In this document: piece by piece, positions 53,921 to 62,975 of the stretch
Numbering within the stretch: the stretch's first letter is position 1
How the letters are laid out: the number at the start of each line of letters is the position of its first letter
DNA from: JBALVT01 sp045110675
Lineage (GTDB): Bacteria; Pseudomonadota; Gammaproteobacteria; Pseudomonadales; Halieaceae
NCBI GenBank assembly: GCA_045110675.1
Contig: JBGCGJ010000020.1
Coordinates: forward strand, 73,622-137,621
Reading direction: 5' to 3'
Length of the DNA: 64,000 nucleotides
Made by a program: the position numbers and the translations under genes
The notes under the pieces: generated by a model
The model's input: the letters and a program-made list of their open reading frames with translations, nothing else
Told to the model about the DNA's origin: nothing
Databases searched by the model: none

Positions 53921-55096
53921 CTACTTGGAAAGGTAGGACATCCCCTCTTCGAGGCCCTTCAACGTCAGAGGGTACATGTGCCCTTCGAGTAAGCGATGAG
54001 TCATGGCCACAGATTGTGTGTATTCCCATTCGTCTTCGGGAACAGGATTAATCCATATGACCTTTTCATAGGTTTGTCTCAGTCGATGCATCCAAACCTC
54101 GCCGGCCTCTTCGTTCCAGTGTTCTACAGACCCACCGGGTTGAGCAATTTCGTAAGGCGACATGGAAGCGTCGCCGACGAAGACGACTTTATAGTCATGG
54201 CTGTATTTGTGGAGCACATCCAACAACATTGTGCGTTCGTTGTGACGCCGAATATTGTTCTTCCATACACTCTCGTACAGGAAGTTATGGAAGTAGAATA
54301 GTTCCATGTGTTTGAATTCAGTGCGCGCGGCGGAAAACAGTTCCTCGCAGATTTTGACGTGAGGATCCATTGACCCACCGACATCAAAGAACAGCAAAAC
54401 TTTAACCGCGTTGTGACGCTCAGGCACCATTTTGATATCCAGGTAACCCGCATTTCGTGCGGTAGAACTAATGGTGTCATCCAGATCCAGTTCATCCGCT
54501 GCCCCGGTACGCGCAAACTTTCGCAATCTACGCAGGGCTACCTTGATATTCCGAGTACCCAGCTCGACCGAGTCATCTAAATTTTTAAATTCCCGTTTGT
54601 CCCAAACTTTTACCGCTTTCTTATTTTTACCGTTCGGGCCAACGCGGATACCCTCGGGATGATACCCTTCCTGTCCAAAGGGCGATGTACCACCGGTACC
54701 TACCCATTTGTTCCCACCTTCATGGCGTTCTTTCTGTTCTTCGAGTCGTTTTTTAAATTCCTCGATCAATTTCTCCAAACCACCCAGAGACTCGATCTTG
54801 GCTTTTTCTTCTTCACTCAGATTTTTCAGAAATTCCGAGCGCAACCAGTCATCTGGAATCAGTGCTTCAATAACATCATCCAAAGCTTCCAGATCTTTAA
54901 AGTGCAGGCCAAAAGCGCGGTCGAAACGATCAAAATACTTCTCGTCCTTGACCATGCATGTGCGGCTGAAATAGTAAAAGTCGTCGACTGAGCCGAACAC
55001 GACATGCTGGTTCATACCCTCGAGCAAATCGAGCAGTTCGCGGGTGGTAACCGGAACGCCGGCGTCTCTTAGACCTTGGAAAAAATTGACTAACAT
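53921..55096 (-). CDS. VWA domain-containing CoxE-like protein
   Basis: About 391 residues. The N-terminal half is helical and charged, with a Glu/Lys coiled-coil-like stretch (EEFKKRLEEQKERHEGG). The C-terminal half is a von Willebrand A domain with MIDAS FFDVGGSMDPH. Proteins of this type act with the MoxR ATPase as metal-dependent chaperones, often for cofactor insertion. The ATG at 55096 lies five bases after the moxR stop; a longer frame starts inside moxR. Confidence 0.85.
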   Translation of the reverse strand: MLVNFFQGLRDAGVPVTTRELLDLLEGMNQHVVFGSVDDFYYFSRTCMVKDEKYFDRFDRAFGLHFKDLEALDDVIEALIPDDWLRSEFLKNLSEEEKAKIESLGGLEKLIEEFKKRLEEQKERHEGGNKWVGTGGTSPFGQEGYHPEGIRVGPNGKNKKAVKVWDKREFKNLDDSVELGTRNIKVALRRLRKFARTGAADELDLDDTISSTARNAGYLDIKMVPERHNAVKVLLFFDVGGSMDPHVKICEELFSAARTEFKHMELFYFHNFLYESVWKNNIRRHNERTMLLDVLHKYSHDYKVVFVGDASMSPYEIAQPGGSVEHWNEEAGEVWMHRLRQTYEKVIWINPVPEDEWEYTQSVAMTHRLLEGHMYPLTLKGLEEGMSYLSK

Positions 55097-55100
55097 ACCG

Positions 55101-55946
55101 CTAGCGACTCTCTCTCCGGTGCATAAATGCCAGGCGTTCCAACAGGTGGACATCTTGCTCGTTCTTCAACAGCGCGCCGTACAGGGGGGGTATCGCTTTG
55201 GTCTGATCACGATCTTTTAAAATCTCATCGGGGATATCATCCGCCATCAGCAGTTTCAGCCAATCGATAAGCTCAGAAGTTGAAGGTTTTTTCTTCAGGC
55301 CCGGAATGGCGCGGAGATCAAAAAACATCTCCATAGCTTCCTGCACCAACTCCTGGGTGATGTTGGGATAATGTACATCAACAATTTCCCGCATGGTGTC
55401 GCGATCCGGGAAGTTGATGAAGTGGAAAAAACAACGTCGCAGGAAAGCATCTGGCAATTCCTTCTCGTTGTTGCTGGTGATGATAATGATTGGCCGCTGC
55501 TTCGCCTTCACGGTTTCGCCTGTCTCGTAGACGAAAAACTCCATACGATCGAGTTCTACCAACAAGTCATTGGGAAACTCGATGTCCGCCTTGTCCACCT
55601 CATCGATTAACAGGACCACCTGCTCATCGGCAGTGAACGCCTCCCAAAGCTTACCTTTCTTGATGTAATTGGCGATATCGTGAACTTTGCCATCGCCGAG
55701 CTGAGAATCCCGCAATCGCGACACCGCATCGTATTCGTAGAGACCTTGCTGAGCTTTGGTGGTGGATTTGATATGCCACTGAATCAGTTTCATTCCCAAA
55801 CCCGCTGCCACCTCCTCGGCCAGCATGGTTTTTCCGGTACCGGGTTCGCCTTTAATCAGCAGCGGCCGTTCCAGTGACACCGCGGCATTGACCGCCATTC
55901 GCAGATCTGCCGTGGCTATATATCGCTCTGTTCCTTCAAATTTCAT
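55101..55946 (-). CDS. MoxR family AAA+ ATPase
   Basis: 281-residue AAA+ protein: Walker A GEPGTGKTMLAEEVA, Walker B VVLLIDEVDKADIEFP, sensor 1 IIITSNNEKELPDAFLRRC. MoxR proteins help activate enzyme complexes and work with VWA partners, two of which flank this gene. Client unknown. Confidence 0.92.
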   Translation of the reverse strand: MKFEGTERYIATADLRMAVNAAVSLERPLLIKGEPGTGKTMLAEEVAAGLGMKLIQWHIKSTTKAQQGLYEYDAVSRLRDSQLGDGKVHDIANYIKKGKLWEAFTADEQVVLLIDEVDKADIEFPNDLLVELDRMEFFVYETGETVKAKQRPIIIITSNNEKELPDAFLRRCFFHFINFPDRDTMREIVDVHYPNITQELVQEAMEMFFDLRAIPGLKKKPSTSELIDWLKLLMADDIPDEILKDRDQTKAIPPLYGALLKNEQDVHLLERLAFMHRRESR

Positions 55947-56008
55947 TACTCACCTATTGTCGAGGTTTATCAATCAGCCGCACAGGGTACAGATTGCGAC
56001 ACTCCTTA

Positions 56009-57526
56009 TCAAGAATTCGGGTCGTGGTCTTCCTGCGTGGCGCGCATCCCCGATACAACCGAATTCTGGTTGCCATTGGAGGTATTGAGTTTTCTACGCT
56101 TCCACACCTCGAGCTTTTTGCGTCGTCGGCGTGCCAATACTGCACTGACTACGAATCCAATCAACACTAAAGCCGCGCCAAAGGTCAGTACCGGGGCTCT
56201 AAAATCACCCTCCGGCTGCAACTCGCCAAGGGTGCTGATCCGGCTATTGGTGGGAGAGCCGGTAATCTCAACAACCATAGGTAGCTCGCGTTCCAGTGTT
56301 TCTCCGAGCAGACGCGCAGTGATCCGATAGCGACCGGGGGTGTCCATCCCCGGAATCTGCACCCGATATTCCCCGTCCTCCGGGACGGCATATTCTGCCA
56401 TCACATCAACCACCCCGGTCTCTCCGTTTGGACCCTCGATTTCTACCAGTAGATCGAAGACACTCAGCACCTCAGCATCGCGAAGAATCTCTCCTCGCTC
56501 GCGCAAGCGCAAACCCAGTTCGGCCCGCTTCCCCACAGGCAAGCTATTGGGAAGCGGATCAACATCGAGACGCAAATCCGAGATAACTGTCACCCGGGTT
56601 TGTTCGGCGCCTGGCGCTAACAGGCCCCACTTTCCAGACTGTGGTTGCTTCACCGTCACCAGGGCAAACTTTCGGTTTCTGAACCATTCCCACCCAGGTC
56701 GCGCTTGCTGTGGACCATACTGCGTACCATCTGGGCCCAACAGCTCAACCGTTGCCGTTTCGTCGGCGAAAAATATCAGCGCTGTAAACTCCTGAACGCT
56801 TTCATCAATTTTGAACTGTTTCCCCGCAATTGGGACTCTTGCAGTGGGAGCGACCATTTCCAATGACTGATAAAAAACCTCTGTCAGTTTTTCCGCGCTG
56901 GGAGCCTGTTCAGCAATGCCGCCGGTGGCTTTGGCCAGGGAGCGAAGAAACGTCCAGTCCGCTTCTTCTGATAAAGCAATCGTGTGCACGGGAATTCCAG
57001 ACGCACCCAGATCCGGAGCATTCTCAGAAAGCACTGCTCCGGCTGCTCTGGCGTTGGTCATGGGTGATTGGGACACATCCACTTTGCCATCGGTGAGCAA
57101 TATGATGCTGGTGCGATAGGACGGATCCAAGCGTGTAAAATCATAGGTGGCCGCCTCGAGAGCGGCGGGAATGTGGGTGAGCTGCCCAGAGTTGTCGATA
57201 TCGGCAACGGCTTTTTCAGCGGCTGTCCTCCAGGCTTTATCGATCACTCTGTGCTCAACCAGTTGTTTCACCTCATGGCCAAAGCTCCACACACCGGCCT
57301 TGGAGCCTTCCGGCAATAACCTCACAATCAAGTCCAGCGCAGGCGCTCTCAAATTGTCCGGGTCAGAATCTTTCATACTGCCGGAAACATCGATCAGCAG
57401 ACGCACATCGGGCTTTAGTCCGTCACCGAGCGCGGCATCTGCCAGTCCCTGAAGGCTGAAACCAGCACTCAAAAGCAACAACCATAAGGCGATTAAAGCG
57501 CGAAAAATGGAGTACCCGAACTTCAT
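56009..57526 (-). CDS. membrane-anchored VWA domain protein
   Basis: 505 residues with an N-terminal signal peptide (ALIALWLLLLSAGFSLQG), a periplasmic VWA domain with MIDAS LLIDVSGSMKDSD, Ig-like C-terminal modules, and one TM helix near the end (TFGAALVLIGFVVSAVLA) followed by a basic cytosolic tail (RRRRKKLEVWKRRK). Likely the membrane partner of the MoxR/CoxE-like pair; starts seven bases after the preceding gene. Confidence 0.85.
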   Translation of the reverse strand: MKFGYSIFRALIALWLLLLSAGFSLQGLADAALGDGLKPDVRLLIDVSGSMKDSDPDNLRAPALDLIVRLLPEGSKAGVWSFGHEVKQLVEHRVIDKAWRTAAEKAVADIDNSGQLTHIPAALEAATYDFTRLDPSYRTSIILLTDGKVDVSQSPMTNARAAGAVLSENAPDLGASGIPVHTIALSEEADWTFLRSLAKATGGIAEQAPSAEKLTEVFYQSLEMVAPTARVPIAGKQFKIDESVQEFTALIFFADETATVELLGPDGTQYGPQQARPGWEWFRNRKFALVTVKQPQSGKWGLLAPGAEQTRVTVISDLRLDVDPLPNSLPVGKRAELGLRLRERGEILRDAEVLSVFDLLVEIEGPNGETGVVDVMAEYAVPEDGEYRVQIPGMDTPGRYRITARLLGETLERELPMVVEITGSPTNSRISTLGELQPEGDFRAPVLTFGAALVLIGFVVSAVLARRRRKKLEVWKRRKLNTSNGNQNSVVSGMRATQEDHDPNS

Positions 57527-57532
57527 GTGATC

Positions 57533-57907
57533 CTAAGCAGCTTCCTTCCGATCAGAGGGAATAGTGGTTTTTTTATCACGAGAGCGAAACACGCTAAAAC
57601 GTAACAGAAGTGCAAGTAACACCGCGAGCGCCATCATCGCCAAAAGCGGCTCGAGCGACGGCTTAGCGGCTTCCGGCCCGTGAATAAGCGCTTCAAACAC
57701 CGCGACGATCAGTGCAGGCGCCAACGTGGTTATCCCCACTCCAGCATTGGTAGGAGTCAACAGCAGGGCCGCCAACAGCAATACAGTCAACGCTACCCAC
57801 GAGGGCCGCCAGTGTCGATTGAGCCACCAAGCCATATAGATGAGTGCAACGCACGCTGCACCCACATAGGCATAAATACCCGTCAAATATGATTCTTCGC
57901 TCAGCAT
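57533..57907 (-). CDS. small polytopic membrane protein, unknown
   Basis: 124 residues with about four hydrophobic segments (YVGAACVALIYMAWW, WVALTVLLLAALLLTP, ITTLAPALIVAVFEALI, LLAMMALAVLLALLLRF) and a basic end. No family recognised. It lies between ycgN and the VWA gene with 7-8 base gaps, so it is part of the operon and may be an accessory of the MoxR-VWA system. Confidence 0.65.
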   Translation of the reverse strand: MLSEESYLTGIYAYVGAACVALIYMAWWLNRHWRPSWVALTVLLLAALLLTPTNAGVGITTLAPALIVAVFEALIHGPEAAKPSLEPLLAMMALAVLLALLLRFSVFRSRDKKTTIPSDRKEAA

Positions 57908-57915
57908 GTGTGCGC

Positions 57916-58365
57916 CTACTCCACCCAGTGAATAATATGTTCTTCGAAGCCGTCGGGATGAACGAACTCGTCTGATACCGAACGGCCTCGAATCGAAACT
58001 CCAGCCAAATGAACCGATTCCCCGTTGCCGCTCACCAGCGGATGCCAGTCGGGAAGCCGTTCTCCATTGGCCCGCAAGCGATAGGCACAGGTAGAGGGCA
58101 GCCAGTCATAGGAAGGCACTTCTTCCACCGATAACGCAATACAGTTTGGCACCAAAATTGAACGTCGAGAATAATCGGTACAGCGACACCGGTCCTCATC
58201 GAGGTATCGGCATCGCACCTTGGTGTAATACACATCGCCTGTGTCTTCGTCTTCCAATTTATGTAAACAACACTTTGCACAGCCGTCGCACAGTGCCTCC
58301 CACTCAACTGTGGAAAGCTGAGCGAGAGATTTACTATTCCACCAGGGTTCAGTTTGCACTGCCAT
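57916..58365 (-). CDS. ycgN: YcgN family cysteine-cluster protein
   Basis: 149 residues starting MAVQTEPWW. It has a Cys-rich cluster CDGCAKCCLHKL, then CRYLDEDRCRCTDY and VPNCIAL, likely to bind a metal or Fe-S centre; function unknown. The ATG at 58365 gives the usual length and overlaps the ycgL end by 17 bases. Longer upstream extension is not supported. Confidence 0.9.
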   Translation of the reverse strand: MAVQTEPWWNSKSLAQLSTVEWEALCDGCAKCCLHKLEDEDTGDVYYTKVRCRYLDEDRCRCTDYSRRSILVPNCIALSVEEVPSYDWLPSTCAYRLRANGERLPDWHPLVSGNGESVHLAGVSIRGRSVSDEFVHPDGFEEHIIHWVE

Positions 58366-58621
58366 CCCTGTGCAACAACTGTGTCGTGGTCGGCGGCATC
58401 TGCAAATAAAAACCTTTGTCCTGAATCTGCTGCAAAACTTCCGCCGCATTGGCCCGGGCCAAATATTTGTCGGGGGTGATGACAATGACCATCAACTCCT
58501 CCGGCTCACCAAATTGAGACAGCAGGGACTCAGGAACGTGCTCCAGCCCTGCAGATTTTTCCACATACAAATAGGTCTCAGGTTTACGTGGGCTTCGATA
58601 GATCTGGCAGAGACGTTTCAC
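58349..58621 (-). CDS. ycgL: YcgL domain-containing protein
   Basis: About 90 residues: VKRLCQIYRSPRKPETYLYV and GEPEELMVIVITPDKYLARA are the YcgL domain. GTG start in a GTGA overlap with the rnd stop (58618). Conserved with rnd and ycgN; function unknown. Confidence 0.9.
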   Translation of the reverse strand: MKRLCQIYRSPRKPETYLYVEKSAGLEHVPESLLSQFGEPEELMVIVITPDKYLARANAAEVLQQIQDKGFYLQMPPTTTQLLHRDGSAN

Positions 58622-59736
58622 GCTCTCTCCCGCGCCAGCATTTCCCGCAGGGGCGTGATCACCAATCCCTTCCTCCATCCGTTCCAGGCAAGTGGGGGTT
58701 CAATTAACTCTCCCTGTGCTTCTCTCACGAGCAGTTCATAATCTTTTCCAGAAAGCAGGATCTCGGCAGTCACTGCATTCTCGCTAGCGATATGTTTAAC
58801 CGCACTCTTGAGACGTTTAACCAGCTCGCGCTGTTGTACATCCAACGGCTTCCCCAAGGGCCTTGGCAAAGCGTCGTCGGGAAGTTCGCGCTGCCGCGCC
58901 AAAAGATCCAGGAGATCTTCACCGTATTGGCGAATAGCCGGGGGCGGCAGATCAGTAGACCGCTGTAACTCCGAAAGGTTGCCTGGGTTTTGATAAGCCA
59001 ATTGCAGGCAGGCCTTGTCATCGATAATCCAACCGCGAGGCTTGTCCTTTTGTCTCGCAGTGCGCTCCCTCCAGTCACCCACGGCAGATAAAACCCCGAG
59101 TTCTCTGGGATTTAACTTCCAGGCAGACTTAATCCGCTTGTAATAGCCAGTGGAATTGGATGCCAGGGACGCCGCAGCGTCTCTACCGTCGGCCAACACC
59201 CATTCCCGCTTGCCCCGGTCTTCACACTCGGCATCCAATACCCGCCAGGCATTCAATAGATGGGTGACATCCAGAGCGGCGTAATCACATTGCGAGTCAG
59301 TCAGCGGCCTCTGTAACCAGTCGGAACGAGTTTCACCCTTGGGAAGATCAATGCCTTCTATCTCTGCCACCAGGGACCGATATCCCAGACCGAATCCCCG
59401 GCCCACAACCGCCGCCGCTTTTTGAGTGTCAAACAAAGGTTGAGGCAACACTCCCAACCATTGTTGGAACACTTCCAGATCTTCGCTGGCAGAGTGAAGG
59501 ATTTTCACCACGCCAGGATTCTCCATGAGTTGAATTAACGGGTCGAGATCTTCGATGGCTAGCGGATCAATTAACCACGCAGTTTCCGCAAAGCAAAGCT
59601 GCAATAGCGCTGCTTGGGGATAAAACGTATTGCGGCGCATGAATTCCGTATCAACCGCTACCGCCGCACGACCCTGGGCATCTGCAAGCATATCAGCCAG
59701 GTCGTCGTCACTTTCCAAAAGTTCCCAGTGCAACAT
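58618..59736 (-). CDS. rnd: ribonuclease D
   Basis: 3'-5' exoribonuclease in tRNA and stable RNA 3' maturation (372 residues). DEDD motifs: AVDTEFMRR, ILHSASEDLEVF, YAALDVTHLL; followed by an HRDC domain. It begins directly after the recR stop codon and is coupled to ycgL. Confidence 0.95.
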   Translation of the reverse strand: MLHWELLESDDDLADMLADAQGRAAVAVDTEFMRRNTFYPQAALLQLCFAETAWLIDPLAIEDLDPLIQLMENPGVVKILHSASEDLEVFQQWLGVLPQPLFDTQKAAAVVGRGFGLGYRSLVAEIEGIDLPKGETRSDWLQRPLTDSQCDYAALDVTHLLNAWRVLDAECEDRGKREWVLADGRDAAASLASNSTGYYKRIKSAWKLNPRELGVLSAVGDWRERTARQKDKPRGWIIDDKACLQLAYQNPGNLSELQRSTDLPPPAIRQYGEDLLDLLARQRELPDDALPRPLGKPLDVQQRELVKRLKSAVKHIASENAVTAEILLSGKDYELLVREAQGELIEPPLAWNGWRKGLVITPLREMLARERA

Positions 59737-60336
59737 CTACTCCAGCACCCGCCTGCCACTAAAGGCATGGGCCAATGTGGAGCCATCCACGTACTCAAGT
59801 TCACCACCCAGCGGGACACCGTGAGCAATCCGGGACACCTTTACGTTGACGTCCTGCAATAAGTCCGTCAGGTAGTAGGCTGTCGCCTCACCTTCTACCG
59901 TGGGGTTGGTGGCCAAAATCACCTCTTCAATATGCTCATCGATCACACGCTGTTGCAACACATCCAGCCCTATTTCTTCCGGACCGATGCCATCGATAGG
60001 CGACAAGTGTCCCATCAAAATAAAATAAACACCTCGGTAAGTGCTGCTGGACTCCACCGCCAGGACGTCCGCTGGAGTTTCCACAATGCAAATAGTGGTG
60101 GAATCACGCCGAGAATCGCTGCAGATCTCACACACTTCCAACTCTGTGAAATTTCTACAGCGCGCGCAGTGTCCCACTTTGTCTATCGCTTCACCGATGG
60201 CGCCCGCTAACTTTGCCGCGCCCTCTCTATCTCGCTCAAGCAAGTGTAGTGTCATACGCTGGGCGGACTTCGGGCCCACACCAGGGAGGCAGCGAAATGC
60301 ATCGATTAAATTCTCTATCGCCGGGCTAAAGTTCAT
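59737..60336 (-). CDS. recR: recombination protein RecR
   Basis: RecFOR pathway protein (199 residues) that helps load RecA at gaps. N-terminal HhH (FRCLPGVGPKSAQRM), C4 zinc finger CARCRNF...CEIC, Toprim domain with CIVETPADVLAVE, and Walker-like C-terminal loop. In the dnaX-ybaB-recR operon. Confidence 0.96.
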   Translation of the reverse strand: MNFSPAIENLIDAFRCLPGVGPKSAQRMTLHLLERDREGAAKLAGAIGEAIDKVGHCARCRNFTELEVCEICSDSRRDSTTICIVETPADVLAVESSSTYRGVYFILMGHLSPIDGIGPEEIGLDVLQQRVIDEHIEEVILATNPTVEGEATAYYLTDLLQDVNVKVSRIAHGVPLGGELEYVDGSTLAHAFSGRRVLE

Positions 60337-60379
60337 CTTCGCTCTCTACAGTCTGACAAATTCCCACTGCTGGCGTTCC

Positions 60380-60703
60380 TCAAAACGGCATCTTGAAACC
60401 GGCGGGCAAATTCATGCCGGACGCAAGGCCTGACATCGCCTTCTGATTGTGCGCCTCGACTTTTCGCACGGCGTCATTGACCGCAGCCGCCAACAGATCT
60501 TCCAGTATCTCCTTGTCTTCTGATAACACTGAATCGTCAATCTCCACCCGCTTTACATCGTGCCGTCCCGTCATAGTCACGGTAACCAGACCGGCACCGG
60601 CTTCACCAAGAATCTCGGTATTCGCCAGCTCTTCTTGTGCTTTTTGCATATCTGCTTGCATCTGTTGGGCCTGCTTCATCAGGTCACCCAATTGATTGCT
60701 CAT
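60380..60703 (-). CDS. ybaB: YbaB/EbfC nucleoid-associated protein
   Basis: 107-residue DNA-binding dimer with an N-terminal helix (LMKQAQQMQADMQKAQEELA) and the conserved GLVTVTMTGRHDVKRVEID region. Overlaps dnaX by four bases (ATGA) and precedes recR, the typical order. Confidence 0.95.
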   Translation of the reverse strand: MSNQLGDLMKQAQQMQADMQKAQEELANTEILGEAGAGLVTVTMTGRHDVKRVEIDDSVLSEDKEILEDLLAAAVNDAVRKVEAHNQKAMSGLASGMNLPAGFKMPF

Positions 60704-62490
60704 CCTCTCTCTCCTCTTGGCTCAACAGGAACGATGGAAGTTCGGTCCAGCTCTCCATCGAAACGTTCGATTAATTGTTGTAACAAGGGGTCGCCCTCTA
60801 TTTCCGCGACCGCTTCGCTTTGGCGCTCCGCATCCAGGCGGATTCGTATCAGTGCAGGGGTTTCTCCCAGCAGCGCGCCTGGGTTAATCGCCACTGTTAG
60901 GGACCTGGAAAAATAGTTCTCCAACGCCATGCGGATTTTCCCCACATGGCCCTCGTTGAACAAACTGGCGCTGTTCTCATCGAGAACGAAATCTAGCGTA
61001 TCGCCCTCGCGCGAACGCAACTCACAATTGGATGCAATATTGTAAACAATTCCAACCAGGCCTAGCTCAGCCAGGGTAGCAGTCCAGGTCGCAGGCGTGA
61101 GTGAGCTGAGCTCGCCCTGAACTATCGGACTTTCACTGGCAGAAACACTAACAGAGGTTACGGGAAGAGGCGCTGCAGGCTGGGAGGGCTTAACAGACGC
61201 CTGTACTGTTGCCTTTGCCGACGCCTGTACCGACGCCTGTACTACAGGCGCCTCAAGTGGCTTTTTTATCGGAGTGTCGACCTCCCCGGCGACTGGCTCT
61301 GAAGCCAACTCGGGGGCGGACTCAAGAACCGGCTTAGGGGCCGACTCGGGAACAACGACCGCTGCCGGAACAAGATCATTCGGGCCAAGGGATTCATCCA
61401 ATACCGCAACGGGACGAAAGGCGATCATCCGCAGTACCAGCATTTCGAAACCACTGCGAGGATCCGCGGCCAAACGGATATCTCGCTTACCATTAATTGC
61501 CACTTGGTAAAACAATTGCGCATCTTCCTGGGTGATACCACTGGCCAAAGCGACGATTCGCTCGGCATCGCCCCAATTATTGTCCACTGCATCGGGTACC
61601 GCCTGGGCAATGGCAACGCGGTGAATCAAGGAGATAAGCTCATCGAGGCTGCCTTCAAAATCGGGCGCGTGCTCGGACATTTTGCCAATTATCGACAGGG
61701 CATTGACAGCATCGTTCGCCATCACAGCTTCGAGTAGTTGATAGATGAAACTCAAATCGACGCTACCGAGCATGTTCCGAACATCTTCCTCGGTGAGCTT
61801 GCCCGAGCCAAAGGCGATCGCCTGGTCGGTCAGGCTTAACGCGTCCCGCATACTCCCCTCGGCGGCTCTTCCAAGAAGCCAAAGCGAGGGATCTTCAAAG
61901 TTGATCATCTCTTCACCCAGCACATGCTTCAAGTGGGAGACTATTTGCTCAGGCACCATATTTTTAAGGTTGAACTGCAAGCATCGGGACAAAATTGTCG
62001 CCGGTAACTTCTGGGGATCGGTGGTAGCCAGTAGAAATTTAACATGGGGCGGAGGTTCTTCAAGCGTCTTCAAAAGAGCGTTAAAACTGTGGTTTGACAA
62101 CATATGTACTTCGTCAATCAAGTACACCTTGTAGCGGGAGCGCGTGGGCAAATATTGCACGTTATCGAGCAGCTCACGGGTATCTTCAACCTTGGTCCTT
62201 GAAGCCGCATCTATTTCCCACAAATCGACACTTCTGCCTTCACTGATTTCCAGACAGGAACTGCACTCATCACAGGGCTGAGAACTCACACCCTTCTCGC
62301 AATTCAGACATTTGGCCAAAATTCGAGCGATGGTGGTTTTACCCACTCCCCGGGTACCCGTGAACAGATAGGCGTGGTGAAGACGGTCGTGATCCAGGGC
62401 ATTAATCAAGGCTTGCAACACATGTTCCTGCCCCACCATTTCGCGAAAGCTCTTTGGCCGCCATTTACGGGCTAGGACCTGATAGGACAT
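60700..62490 (-). CDS. dnaX: DNA polymerase III subunits tau and gamma
   Basis: Clamp-loader ATPase (596 residues). Walker A GTRGVGKTT (about 46-54), C4 zinc module (CLNCEKGV...CDECSSC), DEVHMLS, SRC box LSRCLQF. A Pro/Ala/Ser/Val-rich linker (about 375-470) then leads to the tau-specific polymerase/DnaB-binding region. An in-frame A AAA AAG heptamer at codon 410, with stop two codons later in the -1 frame, predicts a gamma-type product of about 412 residues. First gene of a ten-gene run. Confidence 0.96.
   Translation of the reverse strand: MSYQVLARKWRPKSFREMVGQEHVLQALINALDHDRLHHAYLFTGTRGVGKTTIARILAKCLNCEKGVSSQPCDECSSCLEISEGRSVDLWEIDAASRTKVEDTRELLDNVQYLPTRSRYKVYLIDEVHMLSNHSFNALLKTLEEPPPHVKFLLATTDPQKLPATILSRCLQFNLKNMVPEQIVSHLKHVLGEEMINFEDPSLWLLGRAAEGSMRDALSLTDQAIAFGSGKLTEEDVRNMLGSVDLSFIYQLLEAVMANDAVNALSIIGKMSEHAPDFEGSLDELISLIHRVAIAQAVPDAVDNNWGDAERIVALASGITQEDAQLFYQVAINGKRDIRLAADPRSGFEMLVLRMIAFRPVAVLDESLGPNDLVPAAVVVPESAPKPVLESAPELASEPVAGEVDTPIKKPLEAPVVQASVQASAKATVQASVKPSQPAAPLPVTSVSVSASESPIVQGELSSLTPATWTATLAELGLVGIVYNIASNCELRSREGDTLDFVLDENSASLFNEGHVGKIRMALENYFSRSLTVAINPGALLGETPALIRIRLDAERQSEAVAEIEGDPLLQQLIERFDGELDRTSIVPVEPRGERG
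61234..61287 (-). promoter_or_regulatory. programmed -1 ribosomal frameshift signal in dnaX
   Basis: On the minus strand: SD-like GGGGAGG (61287-61281), 13-base spacer, slippery heptamer A AAA AAG in frame (61267-61261), then 10 bases and a hairpin with stem CGCCTG/CAGGCG and loop TAGTA (61250-61234). The -1 frame continues GCC ACT TGA, ending at 61253. All three elements known from E. coli dnaX are present. Confidence 0.8.
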
Positions 62491-62572
62491 GCGTGTATTG
62501 CCTTACTGGGTATAGAGAATGGGCTAGCATACACCAGCCGCAGGGTGACATAAAACCGCCGAAATCGAAATT

Positions 62573-62684
62573 GGAGGCGACCCAGACAGCCACACCTCGG
62601 CACATGAGTCGGTAACTACCGTTGCTCCCTTCCGGGCCTGGCGGAATTCACTACCTATCATTGCGAGGGGACCGCCTGAGCCAC
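62573..62684 (-). ncRNA. ffs: 4.5S signal recognition particle RNA
   Basis: Minus strand contains the SRP domain IV core CAGGCCCGGAAGGGAGCAACGG with GGAAG tetraloop region, the matching AATGATAGGTAGTGAA...TACCGACTCATG arms and the closing GTCCCCTCGCAA / GTGCCGAGGTGTGGCTG strands. The RNA pairs with Ffh to target nascent membrane proteins. It lies 82 bases upstream of dnaX, as in pseudomonads. Exact ends are approximate. Confidence 0.93.
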
Positions 62685-62716
62685 CATAGCGTCTGCAGTC
62701 GTCGCAGAGGGCGCGT

Positions 62717-62745
62717 ATTGTCTACGAAACTTCACAGCCGTGCAA
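62717..62745 (-). promoter_or_regulatory. putative promoter of the 4.5S RNA gene
   Basis: On the minus strand TTGCAC (62745-62740) and GACAAT (62722-62717) are 17 bases apart, about 33 bases upstream of the mature RNA, which would leave a short 5' leader to be trimmed. Confidence 0.4.
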
Positions 62746-62823
62746 CTGCCCAGGCAGTCATAGAGCAGGTAAGAGGCGACAATAAACTGTCACCTGTGTG
62801 ACCGGAAAGCACCCGAATAAAAA

Positions 62824-62871
62824 TGGCACGCCCACCAGGATTCGAACCTGGGACCTACGGCTTAGAAGGCC
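62824..62871 (-). tRNA. 3' half of tRNA-Arg (TCT) left as an attachment-site remnant
   Basis: The minus strand carries the anticodon loop CTTCTAA, the anticodon 3' strand GCCGT, variable loop, T-arm GGTTCGAATCC and the acceptor/CCA end of a tRNA-Arg(TCT). The 5' half is absent: bases beyond 62871 do not pair and contain no D-arm. This is what integration into a tRNA gene leaves at one junction; the intact gene should lie at the far end of the element. Confidence 0.85.
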
Positions 62872-62975
62872 TATCTGTGCCGATTTTGCAACTTGCTGAC
62901 AAGTAACATAATCTTCCTTTTATCACATTTATATACTTATATTTCAACAAGTTATACTGCCTTTGTTTGTCCGTT

